In this document: piece after piece, positions 53,812 to 62,918 of the stretch
Layout of the letters: every line of letters begins with the position of its first letter
How positions within the stretch are numbered: the stretch's first letter is position 1
Assembly: GCA_002719425.1 (NCBI GenBank)
Contig: PBHA01000004.1
Span: 152,981-216,980 of the forward strand
From: Chloroflexota bacterium
GTDB lineage: Bacteria > Chloroflexota > Dehalococcoidia > UBA1151 > TMED-70
Length of the DNA stretch: 64,000 nucleotides
Reading direction: 5' to 3'
The notes under the pieces: generated by a model
The model's input: the letters and a program-made list of their open reading frames with translations, nothing else
Database searches by the model: none
What the model was told of the DNA's origin: nothing
Position numbers and translations under genes: made by a program

Positions 53812-55023
53812 ATGTTAAAGAATGATATAGATTTAGTTATTATTGGTGGTGGAATAATTGGTTTAGCAACTGCTAATGAGATTCTAAGATCTAAGAAGAA
53901 TATAAATATTGTTGTTCTTGAAAAAAGTTCAACTGTCGCATCACAACAATCAGGCCATAATTCGGGTGTGATTCACTCAGGAATATACTATAAACCTGGA
54001 TCTTTCAAAGCTGAATTTTGTGTCGAAGGCAGAAGAACCATGACTGAATTTTGTGAAGAGAATGAAATTCCAGTTTGGACATGCGGTAAGCTGATTGTAG
54101 CTACTAAAGAATCTGACTTACCTAAAATTGATAACTTATATGAAAGAGGTACTCAGAATAAAGTAGAAGGATTAAGAGTTGTTTCTCAAGATGAAATAAA
54201 AGAAATTGAGCCACATGTTAGTGCTATCAAAGCATTACATGCACCAGGAACTGGGATTGTTGACTACATAAAAGTTACTGAGGTTTATGCTGATCAGTTT
54301 AGACACAATGGTGGAGAAATATTTTTGAACACTGAGGTTATTGGAGCAACTGAATCTTCTGGCAAGATAATAATTAAAACTAACAGAGGTGAAATAGAAA
54401 CAAAGAAAGCTATAAATTGTGCAGGACTTCATTCTGATAGGATCGCCAAAATGTTTGGCCTAGATACAAACTTAAAAATAATTCCTTTTAGAGGTGAATA
54501 TTACACCTTAAAAAAATCTAAAGAATATCTTGTGAAAGGGCTTATATATCCTGTTCCTAATCCTGAATTACCTTTTCTTGGAGTTCATTTCACCCAAACT
54601 ATGAAAGGTTATGTCGAAGCTGGTCCTAACGCTGTTCTAGCAACAAAAAGAGAAGGTTACAGAAAAAGAGATATTTCAATAAGAGATTCTCTTGAAACTT
54701 TCACTTACAGTGGATTTTGGAATTTACTTAAAAATGATTGGAAAACTGGTATATGGGAAATAAATAGATCACTCAGAAAATCTGTTTTTGTTAAGAGTTT
54801 AAGAGAGTTGATTCCTGAGGTTAATGGTTCAGATTTAGACGTAGGAGGGTCAGGTGTAAGAGCTCAAGCTGTGGCTCCTGATGGAACTTTGATAGATGAT
54901 TTCAAAATTGAAGGATCAGAAAATGCAATCCACGTTCTAAATGCCCCTTCTCCAGGAGCAACATCTTCATTAGTCATTGGAAAATATATAAGTAACTTAG
55001 CGGTAAAACAATTAGGTATCTAG
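53812..55023 (+). CDS. lhgO: L-2-hydroxyglutarate oxidase (LhgO family FAD enzyme)
   Basis: A 403-residue DAO-fold FAD oxidoreductase. LVIIGGGIIGLATANEI is the FAD loop, SQQSGHNSGVIHSGIYYKPGS the substrate-region motif of LhgO, and GGSGVRAQAVAPDG near the C-terminus. In other bacteria it feeds electrons to the quinone pool at the membrane. AGGAG lies six bases before the ATG. Specificity for 2-hydroxyglutarate is by family resemblance. Confidence 0.92.
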   Translation: MLKNDIDLVIIGGGIIGLATANEILRSKKNINIVVLEKSSTVASQQSGHNSGVIHSGIYYKPGSFKAEFCVEGRRTMTEFCEENEIPVWTCGKLIVATKESDLPKIDNLYERGTQNKVEGLRVVSQDEIKEIEPHVSAIKALHAPGTGIVDYIKVTEVYADQFRHNGGEIFLNTEVIGATESSGKIIIKTNRGEIETKKAINCAGLHSDRIAKMFGLDTNLKIIPFRGEYYTLKKSKEYLVKGLIYPVPNPELPFLGVHFTQTMKGYVEAGPNAVLATKREGYRKRDISIRDSLETFTYSGFWNLLKNDWKTGIWEINRSLRKSVFVKSLRELIPEVNGSDLDVGGSGVRAQAVAPDGTLIDDFKIEGSENAIHVLNAPSPGATSSLVIGKYISNLAVKQLGI

Positions 55024-55185
55024 TTATTCAATAAAAAATGAATCAACTAGAAAAACTAATGGTATTGATATTATAAAAAACAGTATAAGTCCAAATATTC
55101 CGTTAATTGATGCTCCAATTAATCCGGCAATTAATATTGCTAGTACTATAGCAGGATATGAAATTTTGTCAGTTTTTAAGTTCAT
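55024..55185 (-). CDS. small membrane protein of unknown function (53 aa)
   Basis: Reading the minus strand from an ATG gives MNLKTDKISYPAIVLAIL..., two hydrophobic stretches (about residues 12-28 and 30-47) split by GASING, and an acidic end DSFFIE. The base order is consistent with a coding region: it fills most of the gap between lhgO and trxA and its stop adjoins the lhgO stop without overlap. No family recognised and no strong Shine-Dalgarno. It lies about 100 bases downstream of trxA, same strand. Confidence 0.6.
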   Translation of the reverse strand: MNLKTDKISYPAIVLAILIAGLIGASINGIFGLILFFIISIPLVFLVDSFFIE

Positions 55186-55197
55186 TTTATTTTTTAG

Positions 55198-55274
55198 TGG
55201 GAGAGAAAGGTGATTTAACTCTTTTTCGTATAATAGTTTTAAGACTTGAATTCACCAGAATATACTCACTCCCA
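55198..55274. repeat. nested inverted repeats between trxA and the 53-aa gene
   Basis: TGGGAG (55198-55203) pairs with CTCCCA (55269-55274), and inside it GGTGA (55209-55213) pairs with TCACC (55252-55256). The arms could fold as one long imperfect hairpin in the trxA 3' end or the leader of the small gene. Arm lengths are short, so it may be chance. Confidence 0.3.
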
Positions 55275-55282
55275 AATTATTT

Positions 55283-55606
55283 TTATACTACTGCCTTGAG
55301 TTTTTCTTCAAAGTGTTGCTTTCCGACAGCTCCAACTATCTGATCAACTGGTTTTCCATCCTTGAAAATTACATTCATTGGTATTGATCTTACAAAAAAT
55401 TTTACTGAAAGATTAGGATTGCTATCTACATCAACTTTGGCAAATAGTACTTTCCCATCATATTCTTCAGCTAATTGATCAAGTGTAGGGGCAATCATTT
55501 TACATGGTCCACACCAATCTGCCCAAAAATCTACCATGACCGGAATTGATGAGTTCTCTACTAATTCTTCAAAATCAGCTTCTGTTACATTAATTGGTTT
55601 TGACAT
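55283..55606 (-). CDS. trxA: thioredoxin
   Basis: A 107-residue cytoplasmic dithiol reductant with the active site WADWCGPCKMIAP (Cys 32/35 region), conserved KVDVDSNP and a cis-Pro region IPMNVIF. In most thioredoxins this region reads IPT; here it is IPM. AAAGGA precedes the ATG. It lies 11 bases after the NuoG-like gene, so it is probably the last gene of that operon, a suggestive link to NADH-driven reduction. Confidence 0.95.
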   Translation of the reverse strand: MSKPINVTEADFEELVENSSIPVMVDFWADWCGPCKMIAPTLDQLAEEYDGKVLFAKVDVDSNPNLSVKFFVRSIPMNVIFKDGKPVDQIVGAVGKQHFEEKLKAVV

Positions 55607-55617
55607 ATTGTCCTTTC

Positions 55618-58173
55618 TTATTTTTTTATTGTTATTTTTTTACATTCAAGTTGAGGAACTACTGAGGAAAAATCAGGATTTTTATTAGATTCAAGATCAG
55701 TTACCATTCTTCCAAAATAATCCGTTGAAGAAATTATACCTTCTACATCTCCATCAATCACAACTTCAGTATTAATTATTAAGCGTCCATTTTCATCAAG
55801 TATTGAAATATTTGATGAATTAGTTAGGTTATAAGTCTTAGCATCTTTAGGATGAAGACTTAGTTTTATTGGAGAGGTTATTTTATTCATTTCGTTATCA
55901 GACTCAACATTTATTTCTTCTGGCCTATTTAAAATTCTTCCTGGTGAATAATATAAATTATTATCTATATCCTCATCAACCTTAGAGTCATTGAAAATAA
56001 GATTTTTTGATAATTCAGGCTTTTCTAAAGTATTTTCATTTTTTGAAATTTTAGACATAAATGAATTCTTAATATTATCTAATTCAATTTCTTTTTTCTC
56101 GTATATATTTTCACAAAGTTCCCAGATTGACATAGCACTTGAAGATATAGGATTAATCATTTTTGGAGATTTTTTTATTAAACCTCCTATGTTTATAATT
56201 GTAGATTCCTGCTCTGCATAAGTTTTAGTTGGTAGAGCGTAGTCTGACTTTTCAAACAAGCTGTTTTTTAAGTGGTTTGCATAAACAATTAAGTCTAAGT
56301 TATTAGTCTTTTTTTCTAGTTCGTTATCAAAAAGTGTGTCTGGATTTATTCCATCACCAAATATTATTAAGGCCTTTATTTTTTTGTTTGAAATATCTTT
56401 TACAATTTGTTTAGTAGTTGTAAAAGGTTGTTTATTGTCAGTAAATAAGCTGTAAAAACTTGCAGTACCTATTCCATTAAATGTTGGGTATAAACCTTTC
56501 CCCTCTCCTACTAAATTATCTGTAATTACAGCTAAATTATAAATTGAGTTTACATAATCTTCTGTTTTATCTGTGGGAACAGTGTCCTGTCCAAAAGTGA
56601 AGGTTGTTTTTTCTGAATTTGAAATAATTTCTGCAGCTTCATATAATTTCTCTTTAGGAACCTTAGTTATAGCTGATATTTTTACAGGATCAAAATTCCA
56701 CATAAACTTCTTAAATTTATCTAGTTGGTCATTAGGTAAATGCTTGTTTTCTAAATTTTGATCAAATATTATTTTACTTATTGTATCTACTACTAATCTT
56801 TCTGTACCAGGAAATGGTTTGATCCATAACTTTGCATATCTAGTCAAATCTATTTCTCTTGGATCGATTACTATAAGTTGAGAGTTTTCTTTCGATGCTT
56901 TCTTTATAGGTAATGATATAAGATTATTTTCTTCGGTGATATTAGATGAAATTACTAAATTACAGTCAGACTTTTCAAGATTCCAAATCGAATCAGTTGT
57001 AGCTAGATAGCCTAACCTTTTTTTAACAGATTCATAATATGATATGTTATTTAGGAATGCAGTGGATACATTATTTGTATTAATTTTTCTAGCTAAACTT
57101 AAGATTCCAATATTGTCTTCTATTGAAGCCCTAGGAGATGAAATTATAGCAATTTCGTCAGGTTTAAATTGAGATAATTTTGAATTTATTTCTGTGTAAG
57201 CAATACTGTCATCTATAGTTTTTAATTTAAATACATCTTTTTGATAAGGTTTTTTAATACGCGAGGTAGAATTTGGATAATCATATCCAAATTTACCCTT
57301 ATAGCATAGTTGCCCTCTTGTTGATTCTGATGCAAGGTCACCCTTAAACCTTATAAGTTTATCAGATTTGTTTACCTCAACTAATGCATCGCATCCTCCG
57401 GCACAATTAAAACAGGATGCATTATATTCCTTATCAGATTTTTCCCATTTATAATCTCTTTCTACTAGGGCTCCTGTTGGACAAACATCAATACAAGCTC
57501 CACAAAATTCACATCCAGATTCTAATAAAGATGTTCCATTTGAAGTTCCAACCAATGAAACTCCTGATCTTGAAACAAGTGTAAGGGCTGAATCAATCCT
57601 TATTTCATCACAAACCCTAACACATCTTGCACATACTATACATAGATTGTAGTCTCTATCATAGAAAGGATCATCAACGTGAATCGGTAAATCTCTTCTG
57701 TTGTAATTTAGAGGGATAGTCATATCTAGCTGAACAAACCTTGCAGTATCTTTAAGCTCACATCTTTCATTTTTTGGACAAATAGTGCATCTATCCGTAA
57801 CTGCAACATGTCTTTGACATATATCTTGTGGTCCACATAATTCAATTCTATGGCAAGTAAGACATCCATGAGGATGTTCACTCATCAATAGTTCAACCAC
57901 ACCTTTTCTAAGATCATTAACAGATTCATTATCACTTTCAACTTTCATTGAATTAGCTGCAGGAGTAGTACAAGAAGCAACTGTCATTTTCCTGCCATCT
58001 GGCATTTCAACTTCTACTAAACAAGCTCTACATGCTCCGTAAGGTTTCATACTTGGGTAATAGCATAAATAAGGTATATAAATATCATTATCCATAGCTA
58101 CTTGGAGAATAGTTTGGCCATTCTTAATTTCTAAGTTTTGTCCGTTTATATTAATATTTTGATCGTCACTCAA
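55618..58173 (-). CDS. NuoG-like / formate dehydrogenase-like iron-sulfur subunit
   Basis: An 851-residue subunit stacked with Fe-S sites. Cys 37/48/51/68 form a 2Fe-2S site; H100-x3-C104-x2-C107-x5-C113 is the NuoG-type HCCC site. A further C119, C129-x2-C132-x5-C138 follows, apparently an extra cluster site. Two 4Fe-4S motifs lie at 178-188 with 231 and 221-227 with 188, and C254/C257/C261/C290 mark the molybdopterin-domain cluster. The catalytic Cys/Sec region of formate dehydrogenase is not seen. The TTG start is backed by GGAG. Probable electron-wiring subunit of a NADH-oxidising complex. Confidence 0.82.
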   Translation of the reverse strand: MSDDQNININGQNLEIKNGQTILQVAMDNDIYIPYLCYYPSMKPYGACRACLVEVEMPDGRKMTVASCTTPAANSMKVESDNESVNDLRKGVVELLMSEHPHGCLTCHRIELCGPQDICQRHVAVTDRCTICPKNERCELKDTARFVQLDMTIPLNYNRRDLPIHVDDPFYDRDYNLCIVCARCVRVCDEIRIDSALTLVSRSGVSLVGTSNGTSLLESGCEFCGACIDVCPTGALVERDYKWEKSDKEYNASCFNCAGGCDALVEVNKSDKLIRFKGDLASESTRGQLCYKGKFGYDYPNSTSRIKKPYQKDVFKLKTIDDSIAYTEINSKLSQFKPDEIAIISSPRASIEDNIGILSLARKINTNNVSTAFLNNISYYESVKKRLGYLATTDSIWNLEKSDCNLVISSNITEENNLISLPIKKASKENSQLIVIDPREIDLTRYAKLWIKPFPGTERLVVDTISKIIFDQNLENKHLPNDQLDKFKKFMWNFDPVKISAITKVPKEKLYEAAEIISNSEKTTFTFGQDTVPTDKTEDYVNSIYNLAVITDNLVGEGKGLYPTFNGIGTASFYSLFTDNKQPFTTTKQIVKDISNKKIKALIIFGDGINPDTLFDNELEKKTNNLDLIVYANHLKNSLFEKSDYALPTKTYAEQESTIINIGGLIKKSPKMINPISSSAMSIWELCENIYEKKEIELDNIKNSFMSKISKNENTLEKPELSKNLIFNDSKVDEDIDNNLYYSPGRILNRPEEINVESDNEMNKITSPIKLSLHPKDAKTYNLTNSSNISILDENGRLIINTEVVIDGDVEGIISSTDYFGRMVTDLESNKNPDFSSVVPQLECKKITIKK

Positions 58174-58176
58174 TTT

Positions 58177-59880
58177 TTACTCCGCCGATTTTGGTCTAGT
58201 TCTAGTTGGTGTCAACATTGCTTCTAATGGTTCAGACTTATTATTAATTGAATCAACTATTTCAGATTCAAAGTACTTAAGAGATGATGATATAGGATTA
58301 TATCCAAGTTGACCATGTCCACATAAAGAACCAATTTTCATACTTTTTCCTATTCTTTCTAGTAGTTGCATGTCTCCAGGATTACTTTCTGCACTAGCTA
58401 ATCTTTGTAATACATCAAACATGTGTGTATTTCCCAGTCTGCATGGGAAACATTTACCACATGATTCGAATTGGTTAAATGCTACAAGATTTCTAATAAG
58501 GTCTACAACTGAAACAGTTTCATTACAAACAATAATTCCACCTGATCCTAGTATAGCTCCTGATTTAGCCATTTCATCAAAATCAATCTTTGTTCCAAAA
58601 GCATCTTTACCGAGGACTCCCCCTAGAGGGCCACCGGTTTGAAGCATTTTTATATCACTGTCTGAGTTTGACCCCCCACCTACTTCATCGAGAACTTCTT
58701 CAATAGTCATACCCATTGGTATCTCGTACATTCCAGGTCTAGTTATGTGTCCTGATAGACATACTATAGCAGTACCACTTGATTTCTCTGTTCCTGTTGA
58801 ACTGAACCAATCTGATCCATTTTTTATAATTTGTGGAACATAGGATATAGTTTTTACATTATTTATGTTTGTAGGTTTTTGCCACAATCCAGCTGCTGCT
58901 GGAAAAGGAGGTTTGAATCTTGGAGTAGATCTTTTTCCTTCAATTGCTTCCATTAATGCTGTTTCTTCTCCCGCAACATATGAATCTCCAGTAAGAGAGA
59001 CCTCCATGTCAAAAGAAAAGTTTGATCCCAAAATATTATTTCCTAATAATCCTTTGTCGTATGCCTCTCTAATAGCTCTTTCTATAGCATTTATTGGAAT
59101 ATCATGACCTTGCCTAATAAATACATATGATTTGTTAGAATTTGTAGCATATCCATTTAATATCAGTCCTTCAACTAAGGTGTGAGGATCTGTTTCAAGA
59201 ATCCCTTTATCGTTATACGCTCCAGGATCACCTTCTTCACAGTTACATAAGACATACTTGACGGGAGCTTTGTTGGGAGCTAAGAAACTCCATTTAACAC
59301 CAGTTGGAAAAGCAGCTCCTCCTCTACCCCTTAATCCGGAACTTTTTACTTCTTCTACAACTTCTTCTGGAGACATCTCAAATAAAGCTTTATTTAAAGC
59401 AGAATAACCTCCTGTTGATATATATTGCATAACATCACCTGGTGTTATTTCTCCAAAATTTCTTGTTGCAATTCTTAATTGCTTTGAGAATTGAGGTAAA
59501 TCATTGATATTTGGAATTGAAATATCTAAGTTTTTACTTGATTCGTATGCAAATGCATTTTGTAAAAACACTTCTTTACTATTTGAGTAGTGGTCGTAAA
59601 TCTTCTCACTAATCTTTGTATCAACATTTGCATAATAAATTTTTTCTCCGGTATGCATAACAACAACAATTATTGGTTCAAGGTACATTAATCCCATAGA
59701 TCCAACTTCAATAACATTAATTTTGTTATTAGTTTTAGAACTCAATAATTTAAGTATCTCATCCGCACCAACAGCCTGACCTGAAGTTCCAGTCTGTACT
59801 CGAATTACAGTTTTATCTTTGTATATTTTGGATAAATATTCTTTAGATAAGTCTTCTAATTTTTTATATTGGTCTGTCAT
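58177..59880 (-). CDS. NuoF/HydB-like NADH-binding FMN iron-sulfur subunit
   Basis: A 567-residue diaphorase subunit. An N-terminal thioredoxin-fold extension of about 110 residues precedes the flavin core. Conserved are GLRGRGGAAFPTGVKW (NADH/FMN loop, about residue 183), CNCEEGDPGAYND, GEETALMEAIEGK, and the 4Fe-4S site CGKCFPCR with GSLCGHG (about 470-518). No C-terminal ferredoxin domain is added. ATG begins directly after the nuoE-like stop. Resembles HydB/HoxF-type chains more than complex I NuoF. Confidence 0.92.
   Translation of the reverse strand: MTDQYKKLEDLSKEYLSKIYKDKTVIRVQTGTSGQAVGADEILKLLSSKTNNKINVIEVGSMGLMYLEPIIVVVMHTGEKIYYANVDTKISEKIYDHYSNSKEVFLQNAFAYESSKNLDISIPNINDLPQFSKQLRIATRNFGEITPGDVMQYISTGGYSALNKALFEMSPEEVVEEVKSSGLRGRGGAAFPTGVKWSFLAPNKAPVKYVLCNCEEGDPGAYNDKGILETDPHTLVEGLILNGYATNSNKSYVFIRQGHDIPINAIERAIREAYDKGLLGNNILGSNFSFDMEVSLTGDSYVAGEETALMEAIEGKRSTPRFKPPFPAAAGLWQKPTNINNVKTISYVPQIIKNGSDWFSSTGTEKSSGTAIVCLSGHITRPGMYEIPMGMTIEEVLDEVGGGSNSDSDIKMLQTGGPLGGVLGKDAFGTKIDFDEMAKSGAILGSGGIIVCNETVSVVDLIRNLVAFNQFESCGKCFPCRLGNTHMFDVLQRLASAESNPGDMQLLERIGKSMKIGSLCGHGQLGYNPISSSLKYFESEIVDSINNKSEPLEAMLTPTRTRPKSAE
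58179..58183 (-). promoter_or_regulatory. ribosome binding site supporting the TTG start of the NuoG-like gene
   Basis: GGAGT on the minus strand, formed by the last codons of the NuoF-like gene and six bases before TTG. It makes the TTG the likely start and ties translation of the two subunits together. Confidence 0.6.
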
Positions 59881-60360
59881 TTATTTTTTTAGCTCTTTAA
59901 TCATGGAATCTAGTTTGTTTTTATCAAGTTTGCCATACATTTTATGATCTATAGCAAATACTGGACTTTGGGCACAAGCACCTAAGCATGTTGAGTATCT
60001 TAGAGTAACTTTATTGTCATCAGATTCTCCCTCTCCTTTTATTCCTAGTTGCTCATGAGCTTGATTAATCAGATTTTGTGCCCCATTAATATGACAGCTA
60101 GGCCCCCAACAAACATCAAGTGTTTTTTCTCCAGGAGGAGTAAATCTAAAATTTGTATAAAAAGATGCAACACTCCAAACATCATTGATAGTTACTTTGC
60201 AATGAATAGATATTTCTTCAACAGCCTCATCAGGAATATAATGAAGTTTATCTTGCACAGCCAATAATGAAGATAGTACTGTTACAGTTTTTCTTTTTTG
60301 ATTAGAAATAGAATCTCTAATAATCTTTCTTAAACTTTCAGAATTAGTTATTTCTGACAA
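59881..60360 (-). CDS. NuoE-like 2Fe-2S subunit
   Basis: A 159-residue thioredoxin-fold 2Fe-2S subunit that hands electrons to or from the NuoF-like protein. Cluster ligands: VCWGPSCHINGA (C-x4-C) and STCLGACAQSP (C-x3-C), with the expected separation. The start is TTG with GGGAGAG about four bases upstream; no ATG is close by. First gene of the E-F-G-trxA run. Confidence 0.93.
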   Translation of the reverse strand: MSEITNSESLRKIIRDSISNQKRKTVTVLSSLLAVQDKLHYIPDEAVEEISIHCKVTINDVWSVASFYTNFRFTPPGEKTLDVCWGPSCHINGAQNLINQAHEQLGIKGEGESDDNKVTLRYSTCLGACAQSPVFAIDHKMYGKLDKNKLDSMIKELKK

Positions 60361-60363
60361 TTA

Positions 60364-60370
60364 CTCTCCC
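60364..60370 (-). promoter_or_regulatory. ribosome binding site for the TTG-started NuoE-like gene
   Basis: GGGAGAG on the minus strand, a few bases before TTG. It is the reason for preferring the TTG. Confidence 0.6.
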
Positions 60371-60373
60371 AAG

Positions 60374-60415
60374 TTGTTACAGTTTAATTTTATCAACTGA
60401 ATTTTTTGGTAACAA
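60374..60415. repeat. nested inverted repeat upstream of the NuoE-like gene
   Basis: TTGTTAC (60374-60380) and GTAACAA (60409-60415) form the outer arms; CAGTT (60380-60384) and AACTG (60395-60399) form an inner pair. The site lies between the SDR stop and the NuoE-like start and could be an operator or a transcript hairpin. The arms are too far apart for a single repressor site of Rex type. Confidence 0.35.
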
Positions 60416-60439
60416 GTTATATTTGTTGTAAATTAACTA

Positions 60440-61216
60440 TTATTTTTTTCCTAGAGATTTTGCTATCTTCATATCTTCACTTACATCTCTCTGAATAGTT
60501 GGGCTAACAATCATATCCTGAACAATTGTTCTCTGGGGCATTCTCATACATAAAAGTATTGCTTCAGCTATATCTTCTGGCATCATCATGGTTGATCTTG
60601 CTGTTTTGTCAGGAGGTAATGGTCTATTATCTAATATCGGTGTATCAACCTCTGCTGGATAAATTGTGCAAGTTCTAATATTATGTTCTCTTAATTCTTG
60701 CCTCATTGCAGTCATCATTGCAGCAACAGCGGCTTTAGCCGAAGAATAAGGTATTCCACCCATTAATCCTGGTGTGACAGCAGCCATTGAAGATATTGTT
60801 ACAATAGTTCCTTCACCCTGCTCAATCATATTAGGGATTATTGCTTGAGATAATCTGTATACTCCTTCAACATTTACATTAAATACCGATTGCCAGTCTT
60901 CTTTCTCAACATATCTTATTGCTCTAACTTTACTACTATGGCCAGCATTATTAACTAAATATTGAATATTTCCAAAAGTATTAATTGCTTCTTTAGCAAC
61001 ATTTGCAGCTGCATCTCCATCTTCTAAATCAGCTGAAATATACGCCCCTTTTCCTCCGGCTTCTTCAATTTCTTTAACAGATTCTTTGAGTAAGTTTTCT
61101 CGCCTTCCTACAATAAAAACATTTGCTTCCATTTCACCCAGCATCTTAGCAGTCACTCTCCCTATACCTGAGCCAGCACCTGTTAGTATTACCGATTTAC
61201 CTTTTAAAGAATCCAT
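60440..61216 (-). CDS. short-chain dehydrogenase/reductase (SDR)
   Basis: A 258-residue classical SDR. Cofactor loop LTGAGSGIGRVTAKML, NNAGHSSK, catalytic Ser in ISSMAAV and the YSSAKAA Tyr-Lys pair are intact. Substrate unknown. GGAGGA precedes the ATG. It follows the ThDP enzyme by 37 bases in the same direction, and an 80-base gap with an inverted repeat separates it from the NuoE-like gene. Confidence 0.88.
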   Translation of the reverse strand: MDSLKGKSVILTGAGSGIGRVTAKMLGEMEANVFIVGRRENLLKESVKEIEEAGGKGAYISADLEDGDAAANVAKEAINTFGNIQYLVNNAGHSSKVRAIRYVEKEDWQSVFNVNVEGVYRLSQAIIPNMIEQGEGTIVTISSMAAVTPGLMGGIPYSSAKAAVAAMMTAMRQELREHNIRTCTIYPAEVDTPILDNRPLPPDKTARSTMMMPEDIAEAILLCMRMPQRTIVQDMIVSPTIQRDVSEDMKIAKSLGKK

Positions 61217-61253
61217 TCTCTTCCTCCATAGTTGTTAGAAATATTTTATTATA

Positions 61254-62918
61254 TTATTCACCATGTGAACTCGATAGCCAATCCCCATAAACAGGATATT
61301 GTATACAAATAAACTCTAAGTATGCAGGTCTTCCAGATTTATTGGCTTCAAGAGCTCTTTCTAATGCAGGTATGATTTCTTCTGGTTCCTCTATTCGTTC
61401 TGAGTATAATCCCATATCAGAAAGTACTTTTGACATATCGACGACATCATATCCTTGGACCTCATGAGTATATGGATCATGACCATCTCCCCAAAAACCA
61501 GGGCCATAGCCCGAAAATCCACCGTTACTAATATGAACAATAGTGATTCCAATATTCTCTCTTACAGGAACCTCTAAGTTTCCAAGCATATATCCTAAAC
61601 CTGCTTCACCTGTTACTGCAATACTATCCCTTTTTGGAAAAGCAATTTTGGCAGCCATTGCAGCGGGCAAACTAAAACCAAGAGAAGATACATTTCCCCA
61701 ACCTAAAAAACCTCTTGGGATTAATGTTTCATAAACAGTGCTTAATTGATCTCTTGTATTTCCAGATTCGTGTGTAACAAAGGAATTCTTTCTGTCTAAA
61801 ACATTCATCATATCATTATAAACTCTGTAAGGATTTATAGGTTTGTCAGAAGTTGACATTGGTTTCTCATAAATTTTTTTATCCAACTCTTTTTGTTTAT
61901 TTATTTCTGAAATAGTAATTTTCTCATTAAATCCTTTACCTGAGGTGAGATTTTTCAACTCTTTTGTTAGTTCAGATAATGCAAGTTTGGCATCGCCGAC
62001 TAAAGCATGGCTTGTCTTATATAGTTTATTTATATGATCTTCGTTTATATTTAAAACAATAATTTTTTTATTCATAGAATTGGGTATAGCATGTGAAAAT
62101 CTACCGGGAGACAAACTTGAACCTATCGATAGAATCAAATCTGATTCATTAATAAAATGAGAAGTATGTTTTCCTCTGACTCCCAAAGATAGTTTATGAT
62201 TTTCAGGAAATGCTCCTTTAGCTTTCAATGTAGTAATAACAGGAATATTTGAAATTTCTGCAAACTCTAATAATTCAGCTGGTGCGTCTGAGTAAAGAAC
62301 TCCTTCTCCCGCATAGATAATTGGTTTTTTTGATTTAGAGATCAATTCTATAGCCTCTTGAACATCTTCTTGGCTAGGTCTTGATTTCCAAGTTTTAACT
62401 GTTTCGTAAATATCTAAACTTTCATCATAAATTGCAGATGCATCAGGGACTGCAATTATCACTGGTCCAGGTTTACCATTTCTAAGCATCGAGAAAGCTT
62501 TTCTCATAAATTCTGGCGTTCTTTCAGGCTTATCTATATATCCATACCATTTAGAAACAGATTTAAGACTATTTGTGATATCAAATTCACTATTTTCAGA
62601 ATTCCCTATTGGGACTCCATCAGTTATACATAAAACTGGTGAATTATCTTCATAGGCTTGTGCGAGACCCGCATAAGCTACTTGTAACCCAGCAGCATTT
62701 ACTCCGCCTTGAACAGTACATACACCTATTCTCTTACCAGAAGTTACTCTAGAAAATCCATCTGCTAAGGCTATCGCATATCTATCATCTCTCATCATGA
62801 TCATAGGCACATTTTCTTTACCCAAAGCATTATTTACCTTACAAACTGGAAAAGTAGAAACCCATTCAATACCTTCAGCTTTTAATATTTTTGCTATCCC
62901 TGTTCCAACATCAATCAT
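61254..62918 (-). CDS. thiamine-diphosphate-dependent enzyme (acetolactate synthase-like)
   Basis: A 554-residue ThDP enzyme of the acetolactate synthase/benzoylformate decarboxylase family. The N-terminal domain has TVQGGVNAAGLQ, the central domain PIIYAGEGVLYSDAP, and the C-terminal domain the ThDP/Mg motif GEAGLGYMLGNLEVPVRENIGITIVHISNGG. The Glu that activates ThDP is not obvious in the usual place, and the exact substrate is unknown; it need not be acetolactate synthase. Starts 8 bases inside the end of the FAD gene. Confidence 0.8.
   Translation of the reverse strand: MIDVGTGIAKILKAEGIEWVSTFPVCKVNNALGKENVPMIMMRDDRYAIALADGFSRVTSGKRIGVCTVQGGVNAAGLQVAYAGLAQAYEDNSPVLCITDGVPIGNSENSEFDITNSLKSVSKWYGYIDKPERTPEFMRKAFSMLRNGKPGPVIIAVPDASAIYDESLDIYETVKTWKSRPSQEDVQEAIELISKSKKPIIYAGEGVLYSDAPAELLEFAEISNIPVITTLKAKGAFPENHKLSLGVRGKHTSHFINESDLILSIGSSLSPGRFSHAIPNSMNKKIIVLNINEDHINKLYKTSHALVGDAKLALSELTKELKNLTSGKGFNEKITISEINKQKELDKKIYEKPMSTSDKPINPYRVYNDMMNVLDRKNSFVTHESGNTRDQLSTVYETLIPRGFLGWGNVSSLGFSLPAAMAAKIAFPKRDSIAVTGEAGLGYMLGNLEVPVRENIGITIVHISNGGFSGYGPGFWGDGHDPYTHEVQGYDVVDMSKVLSDMGLYSERIEEPEEIIPALERALEANKSGRPAYLEFICIQYPVYGDWLSSSHGE

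Noticed and set aside
55618..58173. Formate dehydrogenase call for the NuoG-like subunit
   Set aside because: The molybdopterin domain is present but I see no Cys or Sec in the expected active-site position and no UGA-linked SECIS, so I kept the NuoG-like name.
60374..60415. Rex-type operator (TTGTGAN8TCACAA-like)
   Set aside because: The arms are 28 bases apart and sequence does not match the Rex half-sites.
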